Assembly (NCBI GenBank): GCA_937995865.1
Contig: CALKJA010000047.1
Location: 1-33,696, forward strand
Direction of reading: 5' to 3'
Source: an uncultured Paracoccaceae bacterium
GTDB taxonomy: Bacteria > Pseudomonadota > Alphaproteobacteria > Rhodobacterales > Rhodobacteraceae
DNA length: 33,696 bases
How positions within the stretch are numbered: position 1 is the stretch's first letter; each line of letters begins with the position of its first letter. Made by a program: the position numbers and the translations under genes. Below are positions 1 to 7,283 of this stretch, one piece after another. The notes beneath the pieces were generated by a model. The model saw only the letters and a program-made list of their open reading frames with translations, did no database searches and was not told the origin of the DNA.

Positions 1-147
1 TTTGAGAGGCCGGACGGGAGCATAGGCAAAAGTCCTGGCGCCGGAACATGCCTTTTCGCATCCGGTGATCGGGCTATGAATGCGTTGATCGGATCCGGCC
101 TGGGTATCGTATGCCCGAAAATGCTTGAAGTTCTAAAGGAGACCTAA
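1..147 (+). CDS. possible 3' end of a flanking (host?) gene, partial
   Basis: Frame 1 is open from base 1 to TAA at 145-147 (FERPDGSIGKSPGAGTCLFASGDRAMNALIGSGLGIVCPKMLEVLKET*); no family recognised; convergent with the integrase. Confidence 0.25.
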   Translation, partial: FERPDGSIGKSPGAGTCLFASGDRAMNALIGSGLGIVCPKMLEVLKET

Positions 148-1352
148 GCCTGCCGCCCGCGCAGATCAACAACACTGGCTGACTGCCCGATAACGAACTG
201 GCACCATTTCTCAGCAAGCACCCGGCGTAGGTCCAGCAGATCCGAACGTGCATAGGCGCGTTCAACCTTGCCGCCAACAACATGGCCTAGCGCTGTTTCG
301 ATCACGTCAAAGGTTGCTGCCTCGGTGTCCTGTACCCAAGACCTAAAGCTGGTGCGGAATCCGTGCGGCCTGCCTTCCTCGCCTAGGCGCACCAACGTCT
401 TTGCAATGCCCCCGTCTGATATCCCCGCACGTTTGTAGCTGGCCGAGAACACAAAGTCCCGCTGTCGTGATATCAGGTGCGCTTTGTGAGCCACCCTAAG
501 CGCTTCCTGCGTCATTGGCACCCTGAAGTCACCCACGCGCCCCTTGCGGCCCTTCATGCGCTCGCTGGGTACTGTCCACACATCCCCATCGAACTCTTCT
601 ATCTTTGCAAGCCTGCAGCCGTTTGACCGAACCGCCGTCAATATCATGAACTGCAGGCAGGCACCGGTGACGCCCTCATGCTCCAGCCTGGCGTAGAGAG
701 CAGGGATATCCTGCCAGGGTGTTGCAGCGATGTTCTTTGTCTGGTGAACATGCTCGCCCAGCATGTACTTGGCAGCGTCGGCAATGGCCGGGTCAACCGC
801 ATAGCCGCCATATGCCGCCTGCTGTAGTATGATCCGCGTCCGCGTCAGGCACTTGACCGCTGTGACGTGCTTGGTGCGCCAGATCGGCTTGATGGCCTTG
901 TGAATGTCCCGTGCGGTGATCTGTGACGCTCTCTTGCGCCCAATGGCGGGTATCATGTGGGTTTCGATAGGTGACATCCAGCGGCCCCGTGTGCCGTCGC
1001 CTCTCAACCCGGCTTTCTTTGCCTCAAATGCGGTGGTGGCCATTTCTGCGAATGTGGGGTCTGTCCGGTCGCGGACTTCGTCGCTGTCTGCGCGTTCCCG
1101 GTTGCGTTCCTCTATGGGGTCTTTGCCCATGGCACGCATGGTGGCCCATTTGTCACGCTCTTGTCGTGCGATTGACAGGGTGATGTGGGGCAGGCCGCCC
1201 AAGCCCATCTGGCGGCGCTGTCCTCTGATCTGATATCGGTATATCCAGTTGCCGCCGGTTTCTGTTTTGATCAGGAAAAGCCCGCCGCCGTCTGATAACT
1301 TGCCGGGCTTGGCGTTCTTGACCTGAATCGCTGTTAGGGTGTTGCGGGGCAT
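144..1352 (-). CDS. int: tyrosine recombinase / phage integrase (P4-type with N-terminal DUF4102-like arm-binding region)
   Basis: 402-aa ORF; N-terminal 'LSDGGGLFLIKTETGGNWIYRYQIRGQRRQMGLGG', C-terminal 'HGFRTSFRSWVQD...ETALGH..G..ERAYARSD' catalytic HxxR...H/Y pattern. Confidence 0.96.
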   Translation of the reverse strand: MPRNTLTAIQVKNAKPGKLSDGGGLFLIKTETGGNWIYRYQIRGQRRQMGLGGLPHITLSIARQERDKWATMRAMGKDPIEERNRERADSDEVRDRTDPTFAEMATTAFEAKKAGLRGDGTRGRWMSPIETHMIPAIGRKRASQITARDIHKAIKPIWRTKHVTAVKCLTRTRIILQQAAYGGYAVDPAIADAAKYMLGEHVHQTKNIAATPWQDIPALYARLEHEGVTGACLQFMILTAVRSNGCRLAKIEEFDGDVWTVPSERMKGRKGRVGDFRVPMTQEALRVAHKAHLISRQRDFVFSASYKRAGISDGGIAKTLVRLGEEGRPHGFRTSFRSWVQDTEAATFDVIETALGHVVGGKVERAYARSDLLDLRRVLAEKWCQFVIGQSASVVDLRGRQA

Positions 1353-1361
1353 TTGGCCACG

Positions 1362-1550
1362 TTAATCGGGCCAGTTCACAAACTCAACCAGGCCCATACA
1401 CCACTCTACAGCTTCACGGCTCTCATCGGGAAAGTCTCGCATGAATGCGTCAACATCACCACCATAACCCCAGACGGTACTGGCTGTCATACGCGTTTCG
1501 CCTAATGTGACATCGCCAAAGCAGCGGCCATGATCGCTTACAAGCTTCAT
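1362..1550 (-). CDS. small hypothetical protein
   Basis: Co-oriented 62-aa ORF directly upstream of int. Confidence 0.5.
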   Translation of the reverse strand: MKLVSDHGRCFGDVTLGETRMTASTVWGYGGDVDAFMRDFPDESREAVEWCMGLVEFVNWPD

Positions 1551-1590
1551 TCACTCTCTCCATTCATCCATAACATGCAGGTTGCGGGGG

Positions 1591-1860
1591 TCATTCGGGG
1601 CTCTCTAACAGGGACTTTTCCCATTTCTTACACAAAGTCCAAGCTGTTTTGTAATCTACGCTCATTGCTATGCCGATCTGTCGGGCGCTGGTGGTCCCAA
1701 CAAGGCTTTCAAAGATTTGCCGCTTCTCAAGAGGCAGCTTTGTGCATCGCCAAAATCCGCCGCTGATTTCACTGTACTGATGATAGCACTTGACGCACTT
1801 GTACACCCCCCTTGTGGTAATATCATACCTCTCAGGGCATCCGCATTTTGGGCAAGTCAT
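1591..1860 (-). CDS. zinc-ribbon + HTH protein resembling the N-terminal DNA-binding region of IS1595/ISXO2-type transposases, no catalytic domain
   Basis: MTCPKCGCPERYDITTRGVYKCVKCYHQYSEISGGFWRCTKLPLEKRQ...SARQIGIAMSVDYKTAWTLCKKW; start chosen at 1860 because of ATGA overlap with the upstream gene's stop. Confidence 0.8.
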   Translation of the reverse strand: MTCPKCGCPERYDITTRGVYKCVKCYHQYSEISGGFWRCTKLPLEKRQIFESLVGTTSARQIGIAMSVDYKTAWTLCKKWEKSLLESPE

Positions 1861-2441
1861 AGCGTACCCGTCAGGCATATGTGCGCGGACATTACATGTT
1901 CTCGTTTTTCGCCCATTTTTGCAGCAATGGAGTTCCAGGATTGACCGCCTTGCCTCATGCTTTGAACAAGTTTAGCCCTATCCACACCGAACGATTCCAG
2001 TTTTTTCATTCTTCGTTCTCCTTTCCTGATTTGCGTTGCTGTTGGCAGGTTGTATTTCTTCATCACCTCATAGACCGTAGTGGGCGCGCACCCTACATCC
2101 TCCGCAATCACATCAACCTTTTTGCCATCGGCAACTGCCTTAATGATCGCATCCCAGAGCTTCTGGCGGGTGTGATATGTGGCGTTTCCGCCTGCGCTTG
2201 AGTGACTGCCGCCATACCTTGCAAAGCACTGTATATCTCGGATCAAAAGTGTCAAAAAATCCTTGGACCAATATGCGCTACGCTGACACCAGTGGCAAAG
2301 TGCGATGCCCCCGCCACTAAAACGCGGCACTTCAGGGCGCGTTAGCATATTGCGCACACGGGTGTAGCGCGGGTCCATCCTCAGGAAAGACCCGTCGCAC
2401 CCACCGCCGCAGCGGCAGCATATGCCGTCTTGACTAAGCAC
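1857..2441 (-). CDS. putative DNA-binding protein (Cys-rich N-terminus, two HTH-like segments)
   Basis: CCRCGGGC...CHWC motif; HTH-like 'DAIIKAVADGKKVDVIAEDVGCAPTTVYEVMKKY' and 'KLVQSMRQGGQSWNSIAAKMGEKREHV'. Confidence 0.65.
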   Translation of the reverse strand: MLSQDGICCRCGGGCDGSFLRMDPRYTRVRNMLTRPEVPRFSGGGIALCHWCQRSAYWSKDFLTLLIRDIQCFARYGGSHSSAGGNATYHTRQKLWDAIIKAVADGKKVDVIAEDVGCAPTTVYEVMKKYNLPTATQIRKGERRMKKLESFGVDRAKLVQSMRQGGQSWNSIAAKMGEKREHVMSAHICLTGTL

Positions 2442-2697
2442 TTAGCTTGAGCGGATCGCTCAAAACGCCCGCTTCATCAATAGTCGTAGCCTTTTTAGCC
2501 ATTGATGCGGCATGCTTTTGTACGTCCATTTCCATACGAACAGTTTCAACAACGCCAGACGCCAGTTTTGAAACCGCGTTTGCTCTGGTGGGGTTGCTAG
2601 TTCCATTGCGTAGCGCATCCATTTCATCAAACAGAGCGTCACGCAATCCGGCGCTGGTGCGGTTGATATGGTCAATTTCTTGTTTATCTTTTGTCAT
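2434..2697 (-). CDS. small hypothetical phage protein
   Basis: Co-oriented ORF, overlaps the downstream gene by 8 nt; start placed at MTKDKQ with GGAAG upstream (longer starts at 2712/2733 possible). Confidence 0.6.
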   Translation of the reverse strand: MTKDKQEIDHINRTSAGLRDALFDEMDALRNGTSNPTRANAVSKLASGVVETVRMEMDVQKHAASMAKKATTIDEAGVLSDPLKLSA

Positions 2698-3006
2698 TTT
2701 TTTCGCTTCCATTTTGGCCCGTTGAAAAAACACCTGTCAGTTGGGCGAGGTCTGCGGTGCATTCTTTTGCCCCATTCTATACCCCACTTTTGCTTGGGTA
2801 TCCACGCCCCCATGCGTCCAACGGTGGACACTAAAGGGCGAACGGGCCTTGTTTCATTGATCGTTAAAGTGCCCATGTTTACGTATATGGACACTAAGGC
2901 GGTGCGCTCCATCGGCACCAATTATTTGCAGTTTAGCATTGTTTTATTGGGGTTCGAGTGTTTGGTGCTTTCCACATGCCCCACTTTAAACCCCAGTCGG
3001 TTTTGT

Positions 3007-3207
3007 TTATCCCAGAATTTTCTGCCGCTTCAGGTCGGCAATCTCATCAACTGTGAAGTCTGCCTTGCGCAGCGCAATGAGGTCATCAACGGATATCTTT
3101 GCGGTAAGTTCATGGCCGACAATCCCTATCCAGTTGCCTACAATGCTGCCGTCATCCAGCGTTATGTTGCCGCTGGCATCTTCATAGTTCAGTGAAATCT
3201 TTCTCAT
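3007..3207 (-). CDS. small hypothetical protein
   Basis: 66-aa ORF MRKISLNYEDASGNITLDDGSIVGNW..., coupled to the upstream ORF. Confidence 0.6.
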   Translation of the reverse strand: MRKISLNYEDASGNITLDDGSIVGNWIGIVGHELTAKISVDDLIALRKADFTVDEIADLKRQKILG

Positions 3208-3398
3208 CATTCCGTTCCTTCTTGCTGCGGACGCCCAAACAGGAACGCCTCTACCTCGGCCCGCTCAACATGCGATGAACGCGGCCCCATTATGTAAATT
3301 GCGAAATTTCCAAGCCTAGATTGGCTGTACGCCCACTGACGGGAGTACCCGAATACCTTCTGGAAATCGCACATGCGGACAGTTACGGATTCTTGCAT
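3207..3398 (-). CDS. small putative DNA-binding (excisionase/AlpA-like) protein
   Basis: MQESVTVRMCDFQKVFGYSRQWAYSQSRLGNFAIYIMGPRSSHVERAEVEAFLFGR: winged-HTH/Xis-like layout; TGATG overlap with the upstream gene. Confidence 0.55.
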   Translation of the reverse strand: MQESVTVRMCDFQKVFGYSRQWAYSQSRLGNFAIYIMGPRSSHVERAEVEAFLFGRPQQEGTE

Positions 3399-3883
3399 CA
3401 GAAATCCCACCGCAGGCCAAACGAAACCAGATAGTCATAGCCCGCGTGCTTTTGATCACCGGGAAACAACTGCACAAACACAGGCACATCGTCATGCGTG
3501 AACTCAAGCCCCGCAAGGCCGATCCAATCACTACCCTTGATGCTGACGACCTCGTGACGCCCCGTGCCGGGATAGTGCGCGACACCTGCGAAGGGTGCAG
3601 CATTGAAGCCACCGGCAGACAGGCTGACGAACTCGGACTTGACGGTAAACGCCCATGACGTGTTGCCCAGGCTGTTGTCATAGACGCCGCCCCGTACAGT
3701 GACGGGCTCGCAATCCCATGACGCGAAGACACCAAGGTTTGATTCATTGAAATCTATTGTTGCGCCAACGTGGTTTGACCCAATCAGGATAGCGCCGCCG
3801 TCTGGTATCAGGTCACATGACCCGTCAAAGGCAACAGCGGGACTGGCAATGGCAAGCAGGGCGGCTGTGATGAGGTGTTTCAT
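3398..3883 (-). CDS. exported protein, probable outer-membrane beta-barrel
   Basis: Signal peptide MKHLITAALLAIASPAVA; alternating beta pattern; C-terminal 'YLVSFGLRWDF' ending in Phe. Confidence 0.75.
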   Translation of the reverse strand: MKHLITAALLAIASPAVAFDGSCDLIPDGGAILIGSNHVGATIDFNESNLGVFASWDCEPVTVRGGVYDNSLGNTSWAFTVKSEFVSLSAGGFNAAPFAGVAHYPGTGRHEVVSIKGSDWIGLAGLEFTHDDVPVFVQLFPGDQKHAGYDYLVSFGLRWDF

Positions 3884-3908
3884 TGTATCCTTCCTCTGTT
3901 CTTACAAA

Positions 3909-3928
3909 CGACCCGCCTCAACGGGTCG
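3909..3928 (-). terminator. hairpin/terminator downstream of the 259-aa barrel gene
   Basis: CGACCCG-cctcaa-CGGGTCG perfect 7-bp stem; on the minus strand followed by TTTGT. Confidence 0.5.
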
Positions 3929-3936
3929 CGCTAAGA

Positions 3937-4716
3937 TCAGAAGTTGAACCCGATACGAATTGCCGCTGTCTCAGTTGTGGTTTCACCGAAATCACCAGAG
4001 GTGACTTTCGCACCCACAGTCCAACGCGGTGACAGCCGGTAATCGATCCCGCCGCCGTAGACTGAACCGTCCAGATCGTCGTAGCGACCGGCCCCGACAA
4101 AGCCGTAAGCAAGCACATCACCCACGGCCAAGCCTGCGGACAGTTCTGCTGTTGACAGTGTGCCATCCGTTGAGACTTCCCCTCCGATCACGGCAGAACC
4201 GAACTGCTGACGATACCCGGCAAACACGCCAGCACCGTCGGTCTCGGAAATCGTTTCGCTGATCGTATCAATCAGGGTTGTGTTGGTCGGCTTGATCACC
4301 GCAGGGGCGTCCATCACGCGGTCGGTGGTGTAGACAAAGCTTTCCGCGCCGCCCAGCCACACACCGTCATAGTCAGGCTGGTTGTAGCGATACTGCGTGG
4401 TATACTGCCCCCATGGCTTGTTGTTGTGCTCCAGCGCCTGGACCTCAGGGCTGTTGTTCCATGTGTATTCGTCAACCACACACTTGTTGTTGTTGTGCCT
4501 GTCGCGGCTACCGCCCTTGACACATTCATAGACGTAGATATCGTCAATATCGGTTGTCTCTGTAGTCTGGCCATAGCTGATCCCGGCATAGGGTCCGGTC
4601 CATGTCGCAAATGACTGCGCGACAGGGCTTACCTGTTCAATCGGATCGGCCAAGCCGCCCGCCTGCAGTGCGCTGGTCAGTGCCAGTGTGATTGCTGTTG
4701 TTGTAAGTAGTTTCAT
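3937..4716 (-). CDS. exported outer-membrane beta-barrel protein
   Basis: Signal peptide MKLLTTTAITLALTSALQAGG; 'WTGPYAGISYGQT', 'GVFAGYRQQFGSAVIGGEVS', 'SPRWTVGAKVTSGDF...AAIRIGFNF' ending in Phe. Confidence 0.85.
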   Translation of the reverse strand: MKLLTTTAITLALTSALQAGGLADPIEQVSPVAQSFATWTGPYAGISYGQTTETTDIDDIYVYECVKGGSRDRHNNNKCVVDEYTWNNSPEVQALEHNNKPWGQYTTQYRYNQPDYDGVWLGGAESFVYTTDRVMDAPAVIKPTNTTLIDTISETISETDGAGVFAGYRQQFGSAVIGGEVSTDGTLSTAELSAGLAVGDVLAYGFVGAGRYDDLDGSVYGGGIDYRLSPRWTVGAKVTSGDFGETTTETAAIRIGFNF

Positions 4717-4726
4717 TTACTCGTTC

Positions 4727-4843
4727 CTATTTTGCTGAGTGAAAAACGATCACGGCAACCACGATGGCAGCGGTGATTTTGATGGCGGCGATAACCATGC
4801 GGTCCTGCATGTCACGGCGCTTGATGGCTTCGTATTCGGTCAT
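4727..4843 (-). CDS. 38-aa single-pass membrane peptide
   Basis: MTEYEAIKRRDMQDRMVIAAIKITAAIVVAVIVFHSAK*; ATGA overlap with the upstream ORF. Confidence 0.6.
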   Translation of the reverse strand: MTEYEAIKRRDMQDRMVIAAIKITAAIVVAVIVFHSAK

Positions 4844-5127
4844 TGCGCTGCCCTCTGAATTTCGCGGGCAATCATCACCGGGTCAGTCCCGTGGGCCGTC
4901 AGTTCATTGGGCTGTACCCAAGACCTCGGAGCATCCGTCAGGACGTAGTGACCCGACGCCTGCTTGCGAAACCAGCGCAGGTCATCCAGCCTGTGCGCGT
5001 TGTGATCGTTGGACGAATAGACAGCGCCTGATCTGCGAATGACTTGCGCAATGCTGGCATAGATGCCGGTCGCGCTTGTGGCGTCCTGCAAGATCATCGA
5101 CACCGGTGTGTTTTCGGGCGGGGTCAT
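4840..5127 (-). CDS. hypothetical protein
   Basis: 95-aa ORF in a chain of 4-nt-overlapping genes. Confidence 0.65.
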   Translation of the reverse strand: MTPPENTPVSMILQDATSATGIYASIAQVIRRSGAVYSSNDHNAHRLDDLRWFRKQASGHYVLTDAPRSWVQPNELTAHGTDPVMIAREIQRAAQ

Positions 5128-5294
5128 GTGTCGCTACCCCACCGCTCCAACGCAAGGCCGACAGGCACGCTTACAGGCCAAGTTGCAATTATGATTGCGA
5201 TGATCAGGGCTGGCGCGCGCGTCTCAACGCGAGACACGGCTATAAGCGTAGCCAGCATTCCGGCGAAGTAGAGGTAGATGCAAAGCCAGATCAT
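5124..5294 (-). CDS. small membrane protein
   Basis: MIWLCIYLYFAGMLATLIAVSRVETRAPALIIAIIIATWPVSVPVGLALERWGSDT; start from 4-nt overlap. Confidence 0.65.
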   Translation of the reverse strand: MIWLCIYLYFAGMLATLIAVSRVETRAPALIIAIIIATWPVSVPVGLALERWGSDT

Positions 5295-5497
5295 TCCATA
5301 AACCCCTCTGGCCGCGCCACCGGACGCATTGCATAGGGCTGCACAACGGGTGTGCATGTCGCCCAGGAAAGTTCATCGTCAAATTCTTTATGAACGGCGA
5401 CTATTGCCTCGCCGCACTCCGCTTCCGTTGCATCGAAGGCAACGCAGCCGTGTGTGCCGTCAGACAACATCACGCAAATTGTCATTGCTGTGATCAT
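5291..5497 (-). CDS. small exported/hypothetical protein
   Basis: MITAMTICVMLSDGTHGCVAFD...; 4-nt overlaps on both sides. Confidence 0.55.
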   Translation of the reverse strand: MITAMTICVMLSDGTHGCVAFDATEAECGEAIVAVHKEFDDELSWATCTPVVQPYAMRPVARPEGFME

Positions 5498-5799
5498 CAC
5501 ACGCACTCCCATCCGAATGTCTCAGAACGAACGTGCGCGGCGTCCTCGGCAGCATGACGGGCCATTTCGGCCTGCTGTGCATCAAGAAGCCCTTCAACCT
5601 TGCTGGTCACGTCTTCCCGGGGGCCGTGGATGCTCAGGCATTCAACCTTGAACTCGTATGCATCGCCCATCTGTTCGCGCAGGTAGGCAAGCAGCGTCCC
5701 GGCTTGGTCCATGCTGGACGGGATTTCCTCGCCCATCGTGTCAAGCATCCAGTCGCCGCGATCAATCTCACGGTAGAAAATGATGTAATCATCCTTCAT
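5497..5799 (-). CDS. hypothetical protein
   Basis: MKDDYIIFYREIDRGDWMLD...; 4-nt overlap with the upstream gene. Confidence 0.65.
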   Translation of the reverse strand: MKDDYIIFYREIDRGDWMLDTMGEEIPSSMDQAGTLLAYLREQMGDAYEFKVECLSIHGPREDVTSKVEGLLDAQQAEMARHAAEDAAHVRSETFGWECV

Positions 5800-6011
5800 G
5801 ACATCACCAGAACAAGCAGGGCGATGAACGCGACAACCCAAGACGCACGGATCATGCGGCGGCGGCGGTAGGCCGCGTCTAGCTCGTCATTCTCAACGGG
5901 AACGAGAACTTCGGCGACCCAGCTTTCTGCGATCCAGCTTTCCGCATTGGCAACGAAGTCAGGCTCAATCGGCGCGTAGTCAGTGGGGAAGGGGATTACT
6001 TGGGCGTTCAT
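5796..6011 (-). CDS. small C-terminally membrane-anchored protein; first gene of the leftward operon
   Basis: MNAQVIPFPTDYAP...YRRRRMIRASWVVAFIALLVLVMS; ATG 7 nt from SD-like GGAGA. Confidence 0.65.
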   Translation of the reverse strand: MNAQVIPFPTDYAPIEPDFVANAESWIAESWVAEVLVPVENDELDAAYRRRRMIRASWVVAFIALLVLVMS

Positions 6012-6014
6012 CGG

Positions 6015-6042
6015 TATCTCCAATCATCTGGTGTTGGAGATA
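6015..6042. promoter_or_regulatory. 9-bp inverted repeat TATCTCCAA-N10-TTGGAGATA over the RBS of the leftward operon
   Basis: Perfect 9-bp arms 6015-6023/6034-6042; lies immediately upstream of ATG 6011. Confidence 0.6.
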
Positions 6043-6044
6043 GG

Positions 6045-6071
6045 TGTATATCCGCTATAGAGGATGGTCAA
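6045..6071 (-). promoter_or_regulatory. putative leftward early promoter (PL-like)
   Basis: Minus-strand TTGACC (6071-6066), 15-nt spacer, TATACA (6050-6045); operator O1 overlaps it. Confidence 0.45.
6048..6067. promoter_or_regulatory. repressor operator O1
   Basis: ATATCC-GCTATAGA-GGATGG. Confidence 0.75.
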
Positions 6072-6076
6072 GAGAA

Positions 6077-6096
6077 ATATCCGCAAAAGAGGATAT
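6077..6096. promoter_or_regulatory. repressor operator O2
   Basis: ATATCC-GCAAAAGA-GGATAT, perfect 6-bp arms. Confidence 0.8.
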
Positions 6097-6194
6097 TTTA
6101 TTCCCGCCTTACTTATGGCACACTAATACCTAAGGTTGAGCAAGTTGGTTAATTTAGATTCGGGGTAATGGTTTTGGTTGTCAGTGAGTATGTC

Positions 6195-6218
6195 AAAAAA
6201 ATGGGGTCGCTTACCCCA
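6195..6218 (-). terminator. intrinsic terminator of the repressor gene
   Basis: Minus strand TGGGGT-AAGCG-ACCCCA followed by seven T. Confidence 0.75.
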
Positions 6219-6246
6219 CGCCAGCAATCAGATCTGATGTATAAGC

Positions 6247-6552
6247 TCAAGATTCTGCTTGCGCGCTCAGTAAGCTGAGTATGCTTTCAGCCTTATGGGG
6301 GTTTTCATCAAGCGCTGTGATGATCGCCTCCTGGAGCGGCGTAACGTTTATGCCGTGTATTATGTAAAGAGGGCTTACAGGCACCGCGCGACAGACTGCA
6401 ATCAACTTTGTTATCGTCGGGTCTTTGCCCTCTGAAAGAATTGAATGCACATACCCAGCGCCGTTGCCACTATCCAGTGCAACTTGGCGCTTTGACTTGC
6501 CAGAATCCTCGATAGAGGTCGCAAGTCTACTTTTCCAGTCTTCGTTCAACAT
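6247..6552 (-). CDS. phage repressor (CI-like, HTH_XRE, no LexA-type peptidase domain)
   Basis: MLNEDWKSRLATSIEDSGKSKRQVALDSGNGAGYVHSILSEGKDPTITKLIAVCRAVPVSPLYIIHG...; start placed downstream of operators O3/O4. Confidence 0.85.
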   Translation of the reverse strand: MLNEDWKSRLATSIEDSGKSKRQVALDSGNGAGYVHSILSEGKDPTITKLIAVCRAVPVSPLYIIHGINVTPLQEAIITALDENPHKAESILSLLSAQAES

Positions 6553-6559
6553 GGAGTGA

Positions 6560-6579
6560 CTATCCGCCATCGCGGATAA
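6560..6579. promoter_or_regulatory. repressor operator O3
   Basis: CTATCC-GCCATCGC-GGATAA just upstream of the repressor start. Confidence 0.75.
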
Positions 6580-6605
6580 ATCTGCACGTCCTTTATAAAG
6601 AACAC

Positions 6606-6633
6606 TTGCGCTATCCGCTAAAGAGGATATAAA
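6606..6633 (+). promoter_or_regulatory. putative rightward early promoter (PR-like)
   Basis: TTGCGC (6606-6611), 16-nt spacer, TATAAA (6628-6633); operator O4 fills the spacer. Confidence 0.55.
6611..6630. promoter_or_regulatory. repressor operator O4
   Basis: CTATCC-GCTAAAGA-GGATAT. Confidence 0.8.
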
Positions 6634-6640
6634 TGGCTGC

Positions 6641-6907
6641 ATGGAAATCATGAAATCAAATCTTCTCGTTGAAGTTGAGGCGTTCCTATCCGAAACCGGA
6701 ATGGGCGCGAGTTATTTTGGCAAGCGGTCAACTGGAAACAGCGAATTGGTATCCCGACTGCGGGACGGTAAGCGCGTGTGGCCAGAAACTGAAGCACGGG
6801 TTCGATCCTTTATCAAAGAGCGTAATTCTACGCTCTCTAAAAAGGTTGGGGACGGCGTTAACCTTTTGCAAGGGTCAGGAAAACCTGACCATGGGGTTAG
6901 CCAATGA
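6641..6907 (+). CDS. Cro-like small DNA-binding protein
   Basis: First gene divergent from the repressor; MEIMKSNLLVEVEAFLSETGMGASYFGKRSTGNSELVSRLRDGKRVWPETEARVRSFIKER. Confidence 0.7.
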   Translation: MEIMKSNLLVEVEAFLSETGMGASYFGKRSTGNSELVSRLRDGKRVWPETEARVRSFIKERNSTLSKKVGDGVNLLQGSGKPDHGVSQ

Positions 6908-7089
6908 CCTGTGCTGTCCCCGGATGCCGCAACACGGCCACAAAAACCACAGGTGTTTGCAGGACGCACGTTCACGCGGAGGGCTTTTGCGAATGCCTCA
7001 AGTGCGCGGGCGACACGATCCGCAAGTCTGACCTTGCTTCTCGCGCCCCTGTGTCGCTGCCTGAACTGCCTTGGGAGAAGCGCGTATGA
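6904..7089 (+). CDS. small Cys-rich (zinc-binding?) protein
   Basis: MTCAVPGCRNTATKTTGVCRTHVHAEGFCECLKCAGD; 4-nt overlap. Confidence 0.6.
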   Translation: MTCAVPGCRNTATKTTGVCRTHVHAEGFCECLKCAGDTIRKSDLASRAPVSLPELPWEKRV

Positions 7090-7283
7090 TACCGCAAGTA
7101 CTTACAACAACCCAAATACACGCCCTGTCTTCTGTGCAAGCCAACCCCGGTGACACGCAGGTCAACCGCGTGCCGCACATCAACCTGCTTGAGTGTGAGC
7201 GCAAGGGATGGATCCGACAGGACAACTACCTCGGCTACCACATGACGCCTGATGGTGAAGCTGTATGGCGGGCAAGACGATGA
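7086..7283 (+). CDS. small hypothetical protein (winged-helix-like)
   Basis: MIPQVLTTTQIHALSSVQAN...LLECERKGWIRQDNYLGYHMTPDGEAVW. Confidence 0.6.
   Translation: MIPQVLTTTQIHALSSVQANPGDTQVNRVPHINLLECERKGWIRQDNYLGYHMTPDGEAVWRARR

Noticed and set aside
74-283. 69-aa minus-strand ORF overlapping int
   Set aside because: Overlaps the C-terminus of a confident integrase in another frame; no motif.
2694-2921. 75-aa minus-strand ORF over the regulatory gap
   Set aside because: Sequence composition not protein-like and it spans the repeats/palindromes; non-coding regulatory region preferred.
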